From Mercurialis annua (Eukaryota; Streptophyta; Magnoliopsida; Malpighiales; Euphorbiaceae), in NCBI RefSeq assembly GCF_937616625.2, contig NC_065571.1, positions 2,606,501-2,670,500 of the forward strand: a DNA stretch of 64,000 bases. Reading direction: 5' to 3'. Shown piece after piece: positions 46,771 to 58,792 of this stretch. The stretch's first letter is position 1. Every line of letters begins with the position of its first letter. The translations under genes were made by a program, and so were the position numbers. The notes under the pieces are model-generated. The model worked only from the letters and a program-made list of their open reading frames with translations, had not been told where the DNA came from and did no database searches.

Positions 46771-49689
46771 TTTCTTTTAAATTCGAATCAAAAAATATTA
46801 GAAAGTTTATAAATTTATCTAAAAAATATGCGCTTTTTATCTCGACACAGAAAAATTAAAAACAATACCTCATATTTTTTAAAAATTTATATTTTTTTCG
46901 GTATTTAAAATAATTATAATTTTACACCGCTATCATATAAGTAACATATAGTATATTATTATTACCATTATCGTAATCTTTTTGTAAAAACATTTTACAT
47001 ATTATATCATATTATTATCATAACCTATTTTCACAAAAGTTTAACATTATCATAAAATTATCATAAATATTATCATATTAGAAACATTATTAAATCAGTA
47101 TCACAATTTTTCTATGAGATTATTTTACGTATTTTATCATACTACTCTTATAACCTATTTTCATAATCGTACCATTATCATAATGTATGTTATCATATAA
47201 CATTATCATAATGTATTTTATCATATAACATTATCATAAATATTATCATAACATCATCATCATGTACTTTATCATGTCTTTACCCCCATGATTTTGCGAC
47301 AAATTTGTCCATTGTTAAATAAGTGAAGAACTTTCTTTTGCGTCGTTAATAATTTAGCAACCCCTCAATTAGCGATGAAAAACCTATTTTTAGCGACTGA
47401 AAAATACCTCGCTAAAACAAGATTTATAATAGTGCATTTTCTTCATCATGAAGAATGTAGTTATGATTACTCTCCACCTGCAATCGCTAAATTTCACTCA
47501 GTCCAATCTCAAAAATCCAGTGCTTCGCTATCTCGTTTATCTCCACCTTCATTTTCAACGTTTGACCATTTTTATCGGCTTTCTAGTTAATTTTCTGCCT
47601 TCGTTAATCACTGCCGTAATTTGCGAGACCATGCTAACTTTGACGACGAACCAAAATCACCACCACCTTTCAATGGGTCTCCGTTTTTTTTTCATTAGGC
47701 ACGAGACCCACCGTCGACAATTGCAGGCGGTGAAGAAGGAAGAAGAGGAGGATGGCGGCGGTGATAAAAAAAAAATTGATTTCGTTCAGATTTAGGTTGA
47801 TTAGGATTAATTAGAATTTTAATTTAGGATTTTAATTAGGATTAGTTAAAATTATTCGGGGTATGTTAAGCTTAAATTTGCATCTCATTCTCCTTTTTTG
47901 TCAGAACGGTGAAACCGACCCGGTTTGACATAGTTTTGGAATAAAATGATATGGTTTGTTAATTTAGACCTTTTTGATATTTCGTGTTTAGTTGATGGGG
48001 TGAAATGATCCTTATCTATCATAGGAAAAAGACTAAAAAATGATCCTAATGTTGCCACCTAGGCTCTTATAACCCCTTCATGTTTTTTGACGCTCAATTA
48101 TGATCCTCATGTTATTAAAATTTAAAATTTGCATCCTCTCATGTTAATATTTTAAGTAACAGTGTAGTAGGAAAGGGTGTAAATCTTAGGCTTAAATAAT
48201 ATGGGGATCATAATTGATTTTCAAAAAATATAAAGTAGCTACAAAAGACTTAGTAGTAACATTAGGGTTATTTTTTAGCCTTCTCCCTCCATTCTATATT
48301 ACACCAATAAACGTTAGACAACATTTTGCCAAGATCGTGACTGCTATATCCCTCTCACAAACGCTCCAACTCTCAAATTATCAGAACTCAATACTACCAG
48401 TACTAGTAACTATGAAGCAACTAAATTTTAAATACTGATGACATGTCATTACACTAGTAGTTCGTGTTTAATCATCGTCTCCTAACCTAATGATGGATCT
48501 GTAACCTTTTGATAACTTCATTTCATCTAATTATATGCAAATTAAGAGTATATTTGGTGTAAATAAATATCACAGTAACATTTATATTTGAGTTAATTAA
48601 AAATTCATTTAAAATTTTGATTATTGTATGTACTATGTAATTAAATAAATTTTTGTTACGCTTTAAAAAAATAAAAATTAATTATAAAACATGAATAATA
48701 TTTATATAACAATAGAATATGTATAATATTAGAAAAATATACTACACGTTAAAAATGTATTTAACTCAAATAAATTTACTTCAAAGACAATATTCATGTA
48801 ATTTAATTTTATATGTCTTTCTTAAATATCACCAAATAAAATAAAATAAAATAAAAATGAACCAATCATATGTTTGTGGAAAGAATTGAACGCACGACCT
48901 AACAGTTTGTTACTCATCGTATATACCATTTAAGATATAACTCATTGGTACATATTTAAACATTTATAATAACATGAAAAGTGTTTTTTTTTATAATTGA
49001 AATAGAGAAAATGCTTGTGGGAGATTTTGATTTTGTTGTCAAGTGTTTATACCATTTAAATTATAATCCATTCGTTCAAAAGTGTTTTTATTTATATCGT
49101 TAGTAAAATCTATCATATTTGTTTAATTTATCAACTAATTGGTATTCATCGGTGAAAATATATTTTTAATAGCGGCACTCGATCTTCTAAATATGCTAGC
49201 TTCATATTTGATGAGTCATGAGAGTATTATGTAAATAAAAGAACAAAGGATCAAATTCACCTCCTCAGCTTGGCATAAAATATCATATAAGTCATTTTTA
49301 CCGTTTTTGGATTAAACAGACTCGCAACTTTGCAAAATCGTACAAATCGCACCCTCTTTAGGATAGTGTAGCACACTCTCTGGTTTGAAGAAAAAAATTC
49401 AAAATAGTACTTAATATTTTTTTCATTTTCTGGTTTAATGGTTAATGATTGTAAAATTCTAATTTTATTCATTTTATTTCAAAACTTCAAAAATTAATAT
49501 ATTTTTCAAATAAATATTTGGGGACTAAAATTTCCTTTTTTCCTTCTTCTCTTTCCCACCTTCCATGTCCATTTCACCAAATTTGTCGTTTTTTTCTTCT
49601 TTTTCCACGGCCGCCGGCAGCCATCACTTCCAGGCGGAATTTTTTTTCTGGCGGATCAACAGACCCGTTCTTCAAAAGAAACAGATATC

Positions 49690-49835
49690 ATATGTTTTCG
49701 GTGAAGAACAGCAGATCACGAAGAACAGCCTCTTTTCTTCGCGAGAAGAACAAAAACCAGTTCTTCTCGCGCAGAACAGATCTATGTTCTTCTCGCGAAG
49801 AACAGGGATCGGTTCTTCTCGTGAAGAACAGATGC
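49690..49835. repeat. Array of palindromic GTTCTTCTCGCGAAGAAC units
   Basis: At least four near-palindromic copies (core TTCTCGCGAAGAA with variants CGCGCAGAA, CGTGAAGAA and TTCGCGAGAA) spaced about 20-30 bp. They overlap a 121-codon frame (49518-49883) with Arg/Ser-rich low complexity that I do not regard as a gene. Confidence 0.7.
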
Positions 49836-51337
49836 AACCGGGAGGGAATTTTTTTCGGCAGCAGTCCTGGTGGTGGACGGTAGCGGCGGTTTCCGGTTGA
49901 TTAGTTGTAGGTGTTTAATTTAAATAGATAGGTTTAGTTAGATTCTTAATGATGTTTAATTAGTATTAAATTAGGATTAATTTTTCTTGATTAGGTAATC
50001 CATTCTCTTTTTTTTGTCAGAAGGGTGAATTTGAGCCGGTTTTGCTAAGTTGCGGGTTGAATTGATCTGATTTTACTAAGTTGCGGGTTAGTTTGATCCA
50101 AAACCTCTTTTCCAATTATTAAAAAGAAAAAAGAAAAAAGCCATGAAAGTTATATCACTAAGCAAGATGCCTACACTGGAAATTATTTGGTGATACTGAT
50201 AACAATTACGAGCATAAATAAATCATTAAATTCGTCTCCTAAAGGACAGTATCTTAGATATGTTATATGTGACTAACACGTCTTTGTTTTATTATTATTT
50301 CATCTCATGTCTTAACACACCCTTAGTATTATTTTTGTCTCTCTCTGGACTATATACTACACTAGTTTGAATCCGGACGGGTTTTAACAGATTTATTTTG
50401 TTTAAGTTGGGTTAATTATTCTAGTCAATTCAATTCGATTAAATAATTGATTTGATTATAGTTAAAAAAATTAAAAAACTCCATTTTAAAGTGTTCATAA
50501 AAAAATATTTATTGAAAAAAATGAAATATTTGATTAAAATGAAAAAAATATGAAAGTATCGAATAATTCGAGATACAAAATATTCAATGTGAAAATTAAA
50601 TTCAACAACACCCTCTTCAGCCGATAAAAATAGTTAGGCATCGAGGTTTTGATGCCAACGAGAGAGTTTTTAAGATTAACTAGGGATATTTGAGATTAAT
50701 TTTGGTTAATTAGAGATAACTAGAGTTATTTAAAGATTTTAACCGATTAAAATTAATTAAGGTTTAACTAGAATTTTAATTAAAATTTTACATTAAAAGT
50801 TAATTAGATAATTCACTCTTTTTTCATTTACCAAATTCAAAATAAAAGTGATCTTAGCTTAAAATTAATATTTTTGATAATTTGTGCCAACTAAATAAAA
50901 AAAACAGTTCTGCTAAAAAATAATATTACTATATTTCAAATATTTCTGAAAATTATTGATCCCATTAAACCTTTACTGAATTGATCCTTTAAACTGAACA
51001 ATTAGTTAGCCATTACCTAACCCAAAAAACCATCCAAACAACATTAACTGCCGTTTCTTCTTCTTTTCTTGACCCGGCCCTTCCTTCTCCACTTTCCCGC
51101 GTCATCGTCACCATTAAACTAACCAAAAAAAACTAAATTAAAATTCCTTCCCTCTTCAACAACTCCTCCTCCCTCTCACTCTATCTTTTCCTTTCTTCCA
51201 AACACAACTTAAAAAAGACCCATTCAATTCCATTCCAAACTAACCAAATACCAAACAAACAAACTTTCAATTTCATTTCCTATTTCTTAAATTTTTTTAT
51301 CACTTTAATTTTATTTTCCTCTGTTTTAGTCACATAC

Positions 51338-51379
51338 ATGCAATTCTCCTTACAATGTCTGTTCTTCATTTCATTTTAA
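51338..51379 (+). promoter_or_regulatory. Upstream overlapping ORF of the malectin-like/LRR gene
   Basis: An ATG at 51338 opens a 13-codon frame ([13 protein letters not shown]) that ends at 51379, inside and out of frame with the main coding sequence starting at 51355. If the transcript includes this ATG, it would compete with the main start. Confidence 0.4.
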
Positions 51380-54300
51380 TCTTCTCTTGTTTTCTCTCCA
51401 TATCCCTCTCTCAACCTCCACCTCCTAGAGGTAATTATAATCCAAAACGGAAAGCGTTTGTGGGAGAAATTGAGCTTGACAGTTGACAGTCTGCTGCCAA
51501 GCGTTTATACCCATTTGAGTTATAGCTCGTTATTTAGATTAATTTTTAAACGTTATTTCTGATTTTTTGTAATCTTTTTCAATTTCAGGTACGTTCATCA
51601 ATTGTGGGGCCACTTCTCCGTCCACAATTTCCGGCCGTCAATGGCTACCGGACCTAGGGTTTGTATCCCAAGGAACACCGAAGAATCTCTCAATTTCTGT
51701 TCTATCTCCGATTCTCTCCACCGTCCGATCATTTCCGATCATAAAAAATGTCCTCGTCAAATTCTGCTACGTCGTCCCTGTGTTTCGCGGAGCTAAGTAC
51801 ATGGTGAGGACTACCTATTTTTACGGAGGGGTAAACGGCAACGATTCTCCGCCGGTTTTTGATCAGATTTTGGACGGAACTTTGTGGAGCGTGGTGAATA
51901 CGACTGAGGATTATGCTAACGGCATGTCGTCTTATTATGAAGGTGTTTTTATTGCTCAAGGGAAGACGATGAGTTTATGTATTGGGGCTAACTCGTATAC
52001 GGACTCCGACCCGTTTATTTCGGCTCTCGAGTTCGTGATTTTGGGTGGTTCGCTTTATAATTCTACTAATTTTAAACAAAATGGGTTGAGTTTAATTGCT
52101 AGGCATAGTTTTGGCTATAATGGATCCATTATTAGGTGAGTTTCAAAAGTTATCTCAGCTAATCATTATATTTAAATTAACTTTTTTAATTTTTATGTTT
52201 GTTTTTTGAATTTAACAGATTCCCTGACGACCAATTTGATCGATTTTGGGAGCCATTTGGAGAAAATGATGTTGCCGTTTCGAAAAACGAGAACGTTTCG
52301 GTTTCTGGCATTTGGAATCTTCCTCCCGCGAAGGTATTTCAAACGGAGTTAACGGGTCAGTCTGGCGGTGCCTTGGTGGTGAAGTGGCCTGCAGCGCCAC
52401 TTCAGAATTCTACATACTACATTGCTTTATACTTTGCAGATGATCGGAGTTCTTCTGATGCGCCGGAAAGGTTGCTTAATGTAAGCATAAATGGGTTTAC
52501 TTATTATAGTAATTTGAGTGTGTCACAAGAAGGGTCTTCTGTGTTTGCTACACAGTGGCCGCTCAGCGGTCCGATGACTGTTAGTTTGACTCCTTTTGAT
52601 AATTCGAGTGTTCCTTTGATCAATGCTGGTGAGATTTTTGAGATTTTGGCGCTTGGAGGACGAACTCTTACAAGAGATGGTATGGTTGCTTGCAATCTGT
52701 TTTGGCTTATATGTTCATTTAAACTAAAGTTTTGTTTGATTTGCTCATGTATGCGTAACATTGAGGAAATTCATTTATCATTTTTTATTTGATTGAACAT
52801 TGTAGTGATAATACTGGTTAATGACATGTTTCTGGTGCCTTTGTTGCAGTATCGTTGATGGAACAAGTGAAAAGTAGTTTTCAGAATCCGCCACATGATT
52901 GGAGTGGTGATCCCTGTTTGCCTCGACAGTATTCATGGACTGGAGTTACATGCTCTGAAGGCCCCCGAATTCGTGTGATTTCTCTGTGAGTTTGATGTAG
53001 TAGTGATTTACAACACATTCGTTTTTGTCTATTTTTAGCAGTTATTATTGTTTTACAAATTATTTACACTAGTTTCTGTCTTATTTGCAGGAATCTAACA
53101 GGCATGAGCCTATCAGGGTCACTTTCACCAAGTATTGCTAAAATTACTGCATTGACAGACATGTAGGTTATAAGAATCATATCCATTTACCAATAAATTG
53201 AGTAAGAATATTTTAGATTGACAATCTGTTATTTTGACAGCCTGCTTGGAAACAACAATTTAACAGGCTCATTACCTGATTTCAGTACATTGAAGATGCT
53301 GCAAACACTGTAAGAATAACTTCCACCATCAACCCCGCTCCTCGTTTCTGCCATTTTTCTTTTGCTTAGATTGAGACACTTCAATTTGCATGAAATATCA
53401 ATACATAAGATACCATTTTAATGGCATTTTGCCCTATGGCTATAGGGTGCTTATAATACCCGTCAGGGGGTTTCTTTATGTTGTAATCTGCTGTTTGCAC
53501 TGCTGAATTTGTTGGATAGTGAGGAACCAATCACTTCAATACTGATTTGGCAGTATCTGTTGAGGCTCGTTTTATCTGACTTTGTCTTTCTTTTGAAGGC
53601 ACTTGGAAGACAACCAGTTCAATGGAGGGATCCCCTCATCACTTGGAAATATTAAGAATCTGCGAGAACTGTAAGTCTTTATTAAATGAGAAAAATTATG
53701 CAGTTTTCCCTTTTCTTTATAACCTTATGTGCTCTCTTTCCCTCAACTATTTATTGCATACATATTACAAATTGATATGGTTGGCGTGTAATTCGTGTGT
53801 CCTACTATATGCTTTTAGCTGCCTCCTCGTAGTAGTTGTTATGCTAAATAAACAGGATAAGTAGAGCCCTTTCTTGGATTCTTGTTCTTGAACTGAGGTC
53901 TTCTTAAGTGGAGGAATCTTGAACCATATAAAATGGTGGTAAGTTTTAGGTTAGGAATTGGTTTTGGTGGCTTTTAAAAGATACAAGAGAGAAATTTAGC
54001 CAATCATTCATTTCTTCCTTCGTCAACCACGTCTATGAGTTCGTTTCCAATTTTATGGTTAACAAACACATAGAAGTCATTCTTATTAGATGCGTGTTCT
54101 TCGCCTTAACCTCAAGCCAACGGTTCTTATGTTGTACTAAAAATTGTTTTAGATGAAGGTTTCTGACTTATGCAGATGTTATCTGCAAATTCACCACTGA
54201 ACTTTATTGCTCAAATTAGCAAAAAGAATACAGAAATATTGGTTTCATCTTTTATACTGTCAGATCAGATTCATTACCATTCTAGGATTACTTCCATCAG

Positions 54301-56398
54301 ACAGTTAAATAATGTCTTTTGTTCTGAACAATTGACCTATCAGATCATTTATTAACTTTGGATAATAAAGAGGCAGATAAGAGCACCATGCATGCAGCTT
54401 TAGTTAGGATGCAGGGGATTCTTGATGCAGTTATCAGTTGTGAGATAGTTCTGCTGCACCATCATTACACTTTTTTCATGAGTGCATTAGAAATATTTAA
54501 GTGAAGAAAGGTGTTAGATTGAACCCATTGACCTCATATACAGTGATATCGGCACCTAACAAATGGCTGAATGACATCATTTATGGTTGCGCAAATTGTG
54601 ATTCCTTAACCCATGGCTTCTTGAACCACCAATGTAGAGGTAAGAGTGCGCACCAAAGAATTTACTAGAGTTCCAAATTAAGCGGCTTTCGTAGTCTGTT
54701 CTTTTAATCTTTTCCAAACTCAGGTAAAGGGATATTTCAAATTAATGAGGCGTATCCGTTTAAATCTCCTCGCAAAAATTAAGATATGGAGTTGTGCATG
54801 TGAACCAGAACATATGTTCATGCACCAAACTGAATATTGGACCAAAATTCGAGTTAATAATTGGATAAAAATTACTCTTAAGATGTTTTTTCTCGTTAGA
54901 AGAAAAAATAACTTTCAAAGTGTGGAAAAAACAGAATAGAATGGAAGGAATGCTGGAAAATTTGCTGCTGTTCTGAGCAAGTTAGAATTACCGATCTGAT
55001 CTTAGATCTTTACATTAAGGGCAGGCCAACTTTCAACAGAATTTGACTGGAAATCTCCTTTTTTTCCATGACATTTGAAAACTTCGTTCCAAATTTGATT
55101 GTGCATTGCACTATCTGACAACTCTGTCCTACATGGCTGCTATATCAGCATTTTTATATGGTTGTTGACTAAACCATACAATAACAAAATTCATGATTAA
55201 TTATGGTTAAGTGTCATCCTCAACTATTGGTTGATTGACCAATAAACGTGTCATCCTCAACCTTGATTAAGTCTACCACCAAACTTGTACTCCGAGTCTA
55301 CCCAAGAATTCTTATTTGAGAATTGCAAATAAATTAACACCTTATCTAATAAATAAATTCAGTCAACATGCATCTGATGGTGTTTATGACTGAATTCGAG
55401 AAGTTTATCTTATCCATAATTTAGTTGGATTTGATGGCCGCTTAATTTTAAAAGCTGGGTCCATCTCCTGAATCTATTCATCATGATCTGACTCTTTTAA
55501 CTATATCAGAAAGAAATTATCTCTTAAAGCTGTGGTGGCTCATAAAGCCATAAGTTTTGTGGTGAATACTGAGTACTGCAGGATTGCCATGTGATCTGTC
55601 TTCTTTGTTGGTTACTGCATAAACCTGCTATTTTTTGCATTTGTAGTGCTTACCTTTTTTATTCAACACAGTGGTTTCATCAAGTTTGGAATCCAAATTT
55701 ATTTGCATTTGCTAATTTGTTTCCTAGATTTCCATGCTTTTTCTTCGAACAAAGGGTTATTGCGGTTCCCGAATTTGTATGTTAGAGTCAATTAACTCAC
55801 ACTTAACAATTTTAATCAGACAATAGTCTAATATTAGGTCAATTAACCTCTAAATTGGGTCATTGCAGCTCGTGAACGTTCCGTACAATTTTGGCGTCAG
55901 TTGACCTAAGTATGAGTTAGTTGTTCCCGATGTACAAGTTCAGGGACCGTGATGACCCTTTACTCTGATGTAAAAACTGAATGGTTCACCATTTTATGGC
56001 ATATATGCTTGACTTGTCCTACTTTTGCAAAGATCTATATATGCTTCTGATTGTTGTGTTAACAATGGCATTGAATGACAACAACACATTTACACATTTG
56101 TTTGTGTGTTCTTTGTTGTATTGCAAAATATGTCATGCACCTGACTTGGTTTCTGTGCCTTGATCAGATTTTTGCAGAACAATAATCTGACAGGTCAAAT
56201 TCCAAATAACCTTATTGGAAAACCTGGGTTGGACTTGAGGTAAAACATTATATACAGAACTCTTATTTATATACTTTTCTCTATTCTTATGGATCTAAGT
56301 AAGCATCAAATTTACTTTTACTTTTATTCTAATTACTTAAATTCATATATATTGTTAGGACCACCGGAAATCAGTTAATATCGCCGCCACCTTCTTGA
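51355..56398 (+). CDS. Secreted malectin-like domain and LRR protein (At3g05990 type)
   Basis: Exons: 51355-51430, 51589-52135, 52219-52679, 52850-52985, 53091-53162, 53241-53309, 53599-53670, 56168-56239, 56359-56398. They total 1,545 nt and encode 514 residues. Residues 1-20 are a signal peptide ([20 protein letters not shown]). Residues about 27-360 are a malectin-like (di-glucose-binding) region opening FINCGA. WSGDPC follows near residue 375, the usual cap before LRRs. Exons 5-8 (72, 69, 72 and 72 nt) each end in phase 2 and encode one LRR apiece ([41 protein letters not shown]). There is no transmembrane or kinase domain, so it is probably an apoplastic protein resembling the extracellular part of malectin-LRR receptor kinases. 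The matching Arabidopsis protein is of similar length (about 517). The ligand is unknown. Intron 7 is 2.5 kb and holds a MITE relic. Confidence 0.9.
55747..55965. mobile_element. MITE relic of family M1, 219 bp, in intron 7 of the LRR gene
   Basis: Ends gaacaaagggttattgcgg and, inverted, gagtaaagggtcatcacgg, matching the right terminus of the element at 14139-14390. The interior shares motifs TCAATTAACTCACACTTAA and TTTAATCA with the other two copies. No target duplication was recognised, so it is older or rearranged. Confidence 0.6.
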
Positions 56399-57618
56399 GC
56401 GGAATGCACCCCGAGCAAAGGCGGAAAGTAGGCATTTTTATTTCACCCTTCAACTACACTTTACATTTTACAAAGTAACATATAGAGAGTTCTTGCTGCA
56501 AATTCGACCGTTGAAAAGGCTACTCTGGTTTGACCAATACAAATATACAATCAAGTGGATATGATTCTTTATTTTTATTTTTTTTGGGTCCAACACAGCA
56601 TATAACTGAATCACACTTTGAATCTACAATTCTATATGTAATTAAACAAAAATAACATGTAGTCAATTTTTTTTTCTTTTGTGTAATCATTATTTTGTTT
56701 TAAATTCTTGATGTAATATGAAAGATACCTGTTTTCATGGGTTTATGAGATGGCAGGTTTGATCGTTTGCTGTGTTTCTATTCTTTGTGTTACTAACTTA
56801 TTATTATTTTCAGGTTAGTCCTCACTAAGTACACCACATGATTCTCTGATCTGATTAATCTTGGATTTAGTTTTTAACTTAAGAATCAATTAAGACCGTC
56901 TGATGATCATGATCGGATTCCTCTGGCTGATTATTTTCCATGTGGGCCTTCCTAATTCTCAGGCTCTCTGCTTCCTGCATGTGCATTGATCCCTCACCTA
57001 CTGCTTCTGATCCACACATCTCTTAAGAACTGTACTTATAGTTCATGCAAATAGGATATTTCTAATCCAATTTACTATTTATTTCATAGCAAATGGTCAT
57101 CACAGTTTCTGAATTTATCGACAATTTTAATCAGTTAAGGATAATATATTCTGATTTTAAGTCAATTAATTTGAATCAATTAAAGATAATATACTCTAAT
57201 TTTAAGTCAATTAACCTTCAGATTATGCAAAATGAACGTATTCACGAGCCACAATGACTTAATGTGTGAGTTAATTAACTGAAAATTAAAGAATATTGTT
57301 CCTAATCGATTAGAAGATTTAAGTGTGAGTTAATTGATTCCGACTAAAAAATGACTCTTTATTCATTTATTTCCATGATTCCAGCATTTTTACATATTGA
57401 TAAAGAAAATGTGAAATTTATTATGTCACAAAATAACATGAAATATTAATAAATGTCAGCATTTACATTATAATTCATGAGAAACTCACCATAATTAACA
57501 TTAATCTAGACACAAAAAAAAGCAATGAAATAATTTAAACAGAACTGACAAGAAGAAATAGTAACAAATGGAACAGTCCTAAAGATTAATTAATTAAACT
57601 CTAATTAATTAACCTTAA
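56399..57618. other. Convergent spacer between LRR gene and the unknown gene
   Basis: 56399-57060 is the presumed 3' untranslated region and flank of the LRR gene. A MITE lies at 57086-57364. 57380-57618 is AT-rich and would hold the 3' untranslated region of the minus-strand gene. A 22-codon hydrophobic frame at 56751-56819 lacks any link to the coding exons. Confidence 0.5.
57086..57364. mobile_element. MITE of family M1, 279 bp
   Basis: A perfect 9-bp direct repeat atttatttc (57077-57085 and 57365-57373) flanks imperfect inverted arms. The right terminus inverted reads GAATAAAGAGTCA, and inner motifs TCAATTAACTCACACTTAA and TTTTAATCA match the copies at 14139 and 55747. Confidence 0.72.
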
Positions 57619-58410
57619 TCACCTTTCTAATCTGCCTTTCTTAAGAGGAAATAATGGCGGCAAAGAACTGTTCTTCAACTGGGTGCAAATCGGCACATTA
57701 ATCATCGGCCTAATCCTAATAGTCGCCGATCTCGTCCTCTCCAATCCCTTCTTAATTCTCTTCCCATTCCCACCAGTTTTTTCTTTATTCCCCGAGCCGC
57801 CATTTTTCTTTTCTTCAGCAGAGTTAGCTGCATCAGCTAACGAGCTCGAAGAAGAAGAAGTAGACGAAGAAGACGAAGATGGCGACAGAGACGAGTTAGC
57901 TCGTTGCTTCTTTAACTTCAGCAATTCTTTCCACAAAACGGTGCATTTTGGCGGTCTTGGAGACGGATCTTCATCGACAAACCAACTATTATTACAAACC
58001 CTAGACTCTTCTAACTTGCTGGAGATGATCACTTGTTGTTCGTCTTCATCATCTAACTCGTGTTTGGATTTGAGATTGATTTTGTGAAGCTTCTCGGATT
58101 GCTCCGTTTGCCAGAACGGGAGTAGTTTGCCTTCGAAAAAGAGCTCGTCCGCCGTTAACATGGCGGCGTGGCTGCTGATTTTGTTGGTGTTTGAGAGAAA
58201 CTCGAAGTCTGAAGGGATGATTCTTGAACTTTCTTGGTCTTTTTCGGGTGGTTGATGATGGTTCGGAGTGATGGAAATGAAGTTGTTTTCGTCGAGAAAT
58301 TCTGTGGAGAATGAGATTCTTGGACTTGACGGTTGGTCAGTAGATCTTGAAGCTGCTTGAACAGCTTCTTGAGATACCATTTTTATTAATTTTTTTTTGG
58401 ATTTAGACAA
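57619..58410 (-). CDS. Plant-specific protein of unknown function (At5g19340/At3g05980-like)
   Basis: An intronless frame of 263 residues. It shows a short conserved block PRISFSTEFLDENNFISI (about residues 29-46), a second block LTADELFFEGKLLPFWQ (about 84-100), a TVLWKELLKLKKQR segment (about 156-169), a Ser-rich stretch (about 171-191), and a basic tail with RSATIRIRP. The combination of an ISFSxEF opening, an ELFFEGKLLPFW motif and a Ser/Lys-rich tail resembles small plant proteins of the membrane-associated kinase regulator-like type, but I cannot assign a function. An alternative start is Met11 (MVSQEAVQ), which avoids the Lys-rich leader. Gene order supports identity with the unknown gene beside ARIA in Arabidopsis. 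The upstream region carries a long TTC repeat. Confidence 0.75.
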   Translation of the reverse strand: MSKSKKKLIKMVSQEAVQAASRSTDQPSSPRISFSTEFLDENNFISITPNHHQPPEKDQESSRIIPSDFEFLSNTNKISSHAAMLTADELFFEGKLLPFWQTEQSEKLHKINLKSKHELDDEDEQQVIISSKLEESRVCNNSWFVDEDPSPRPPKCTVLWKELLKLKKQRANSSLSPSSSSSSTSSSSSSLADAANSAEEKKNGGSGNKEKTGGNGKRIKKGLERTRSATIRIRPMINVPICTQLKNSSLPPLFPLKKGRLER

Positions 58411-58670
58411 GAATATGATGAAGAGGAGGATGAAGTTGGGTATAGTGAGGTATCAGTGTGCATGGGATTTCTGATATTTAAAGAGAAAAGATAGAATGTA
58501 ATGTAAAAAGAGAGAATTAGCTAATTACCTAGATTAGAAAAATATTAGCATTTAGTAACCCTAAAATTCTAACTTGATTTACATACCCCACGCGTGTCAA
58601 CCATTTATTTTTTTACTCTGCTCTTTATTTTTTATACTCCACTTATACCTAACACACTTTATTCAAAGTT

Positions 58671-58792
58671 TCTTCTTCTTCTTCTTCTTCTTCTTCTTCT
58701 TCTTCTTCTTCTTCTTCTTCTTCTTCTTCTTCTTCTTCTTCTTCTTCTTCTTCTTCTTCTTCTTCTTCTTCTTCTTCTTCTTCTTCTTCTTC
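58671..58792. repeat. (TTC)n microsatellite, about 40 units
   Basis: An essentially uninterrupted run of TTC triplets on the plus strand (GAA on the minus strand), starting about 260 bp upstream of the start codon of the minus-strand gene at 58410. Polyphenylalanine and polyleucine frames across it are artefacts. Confidence 0.97.

Larger units (their letters stand above)
43373..51354. other. Long repeat-rich gap with no confident gene
   Basis: An 8-kb gap between two divergently transcribed genes. It holds two Tourist-like MITEs (43702-43981 and 45349-45724), a patch of degenerate TTGGTATAATTTT repeats (about 44800-45200), an ATTATCATAA-rich patch (46900-47270), a promoter-like fragment with a truncated frame (46520-46770), a possible CACTA-type terminus with TAGCGAC repeats ending near 47437, a palindromic array (49690-49835), and the presumed promoter of the malectin-like gene from about 51000. 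Frames of 60-120 codons here lie in low-complexity or repeat DNA and have no recognisable domain. Confidence 0.6.

Noticed and set aside
49518..49900. Frames of 111-121 codons with FSSREEQ-type repeats
   Set aside because: They translate the palindromic array at 49690-49835.
56738..56825. Possible extra transmembrane exon of the LRR gene
   Set aside because: A hydrophobic 22-codon frame exists, but exon 9 already ends in an in-frame TGA and the protein then matches the expected family length.
57683..58087. 134-codon plus-strand frame opposite the unknown gene
   Set aside because: It is antisense to the Ser- and acid-rich coding sequence and starts inside it.
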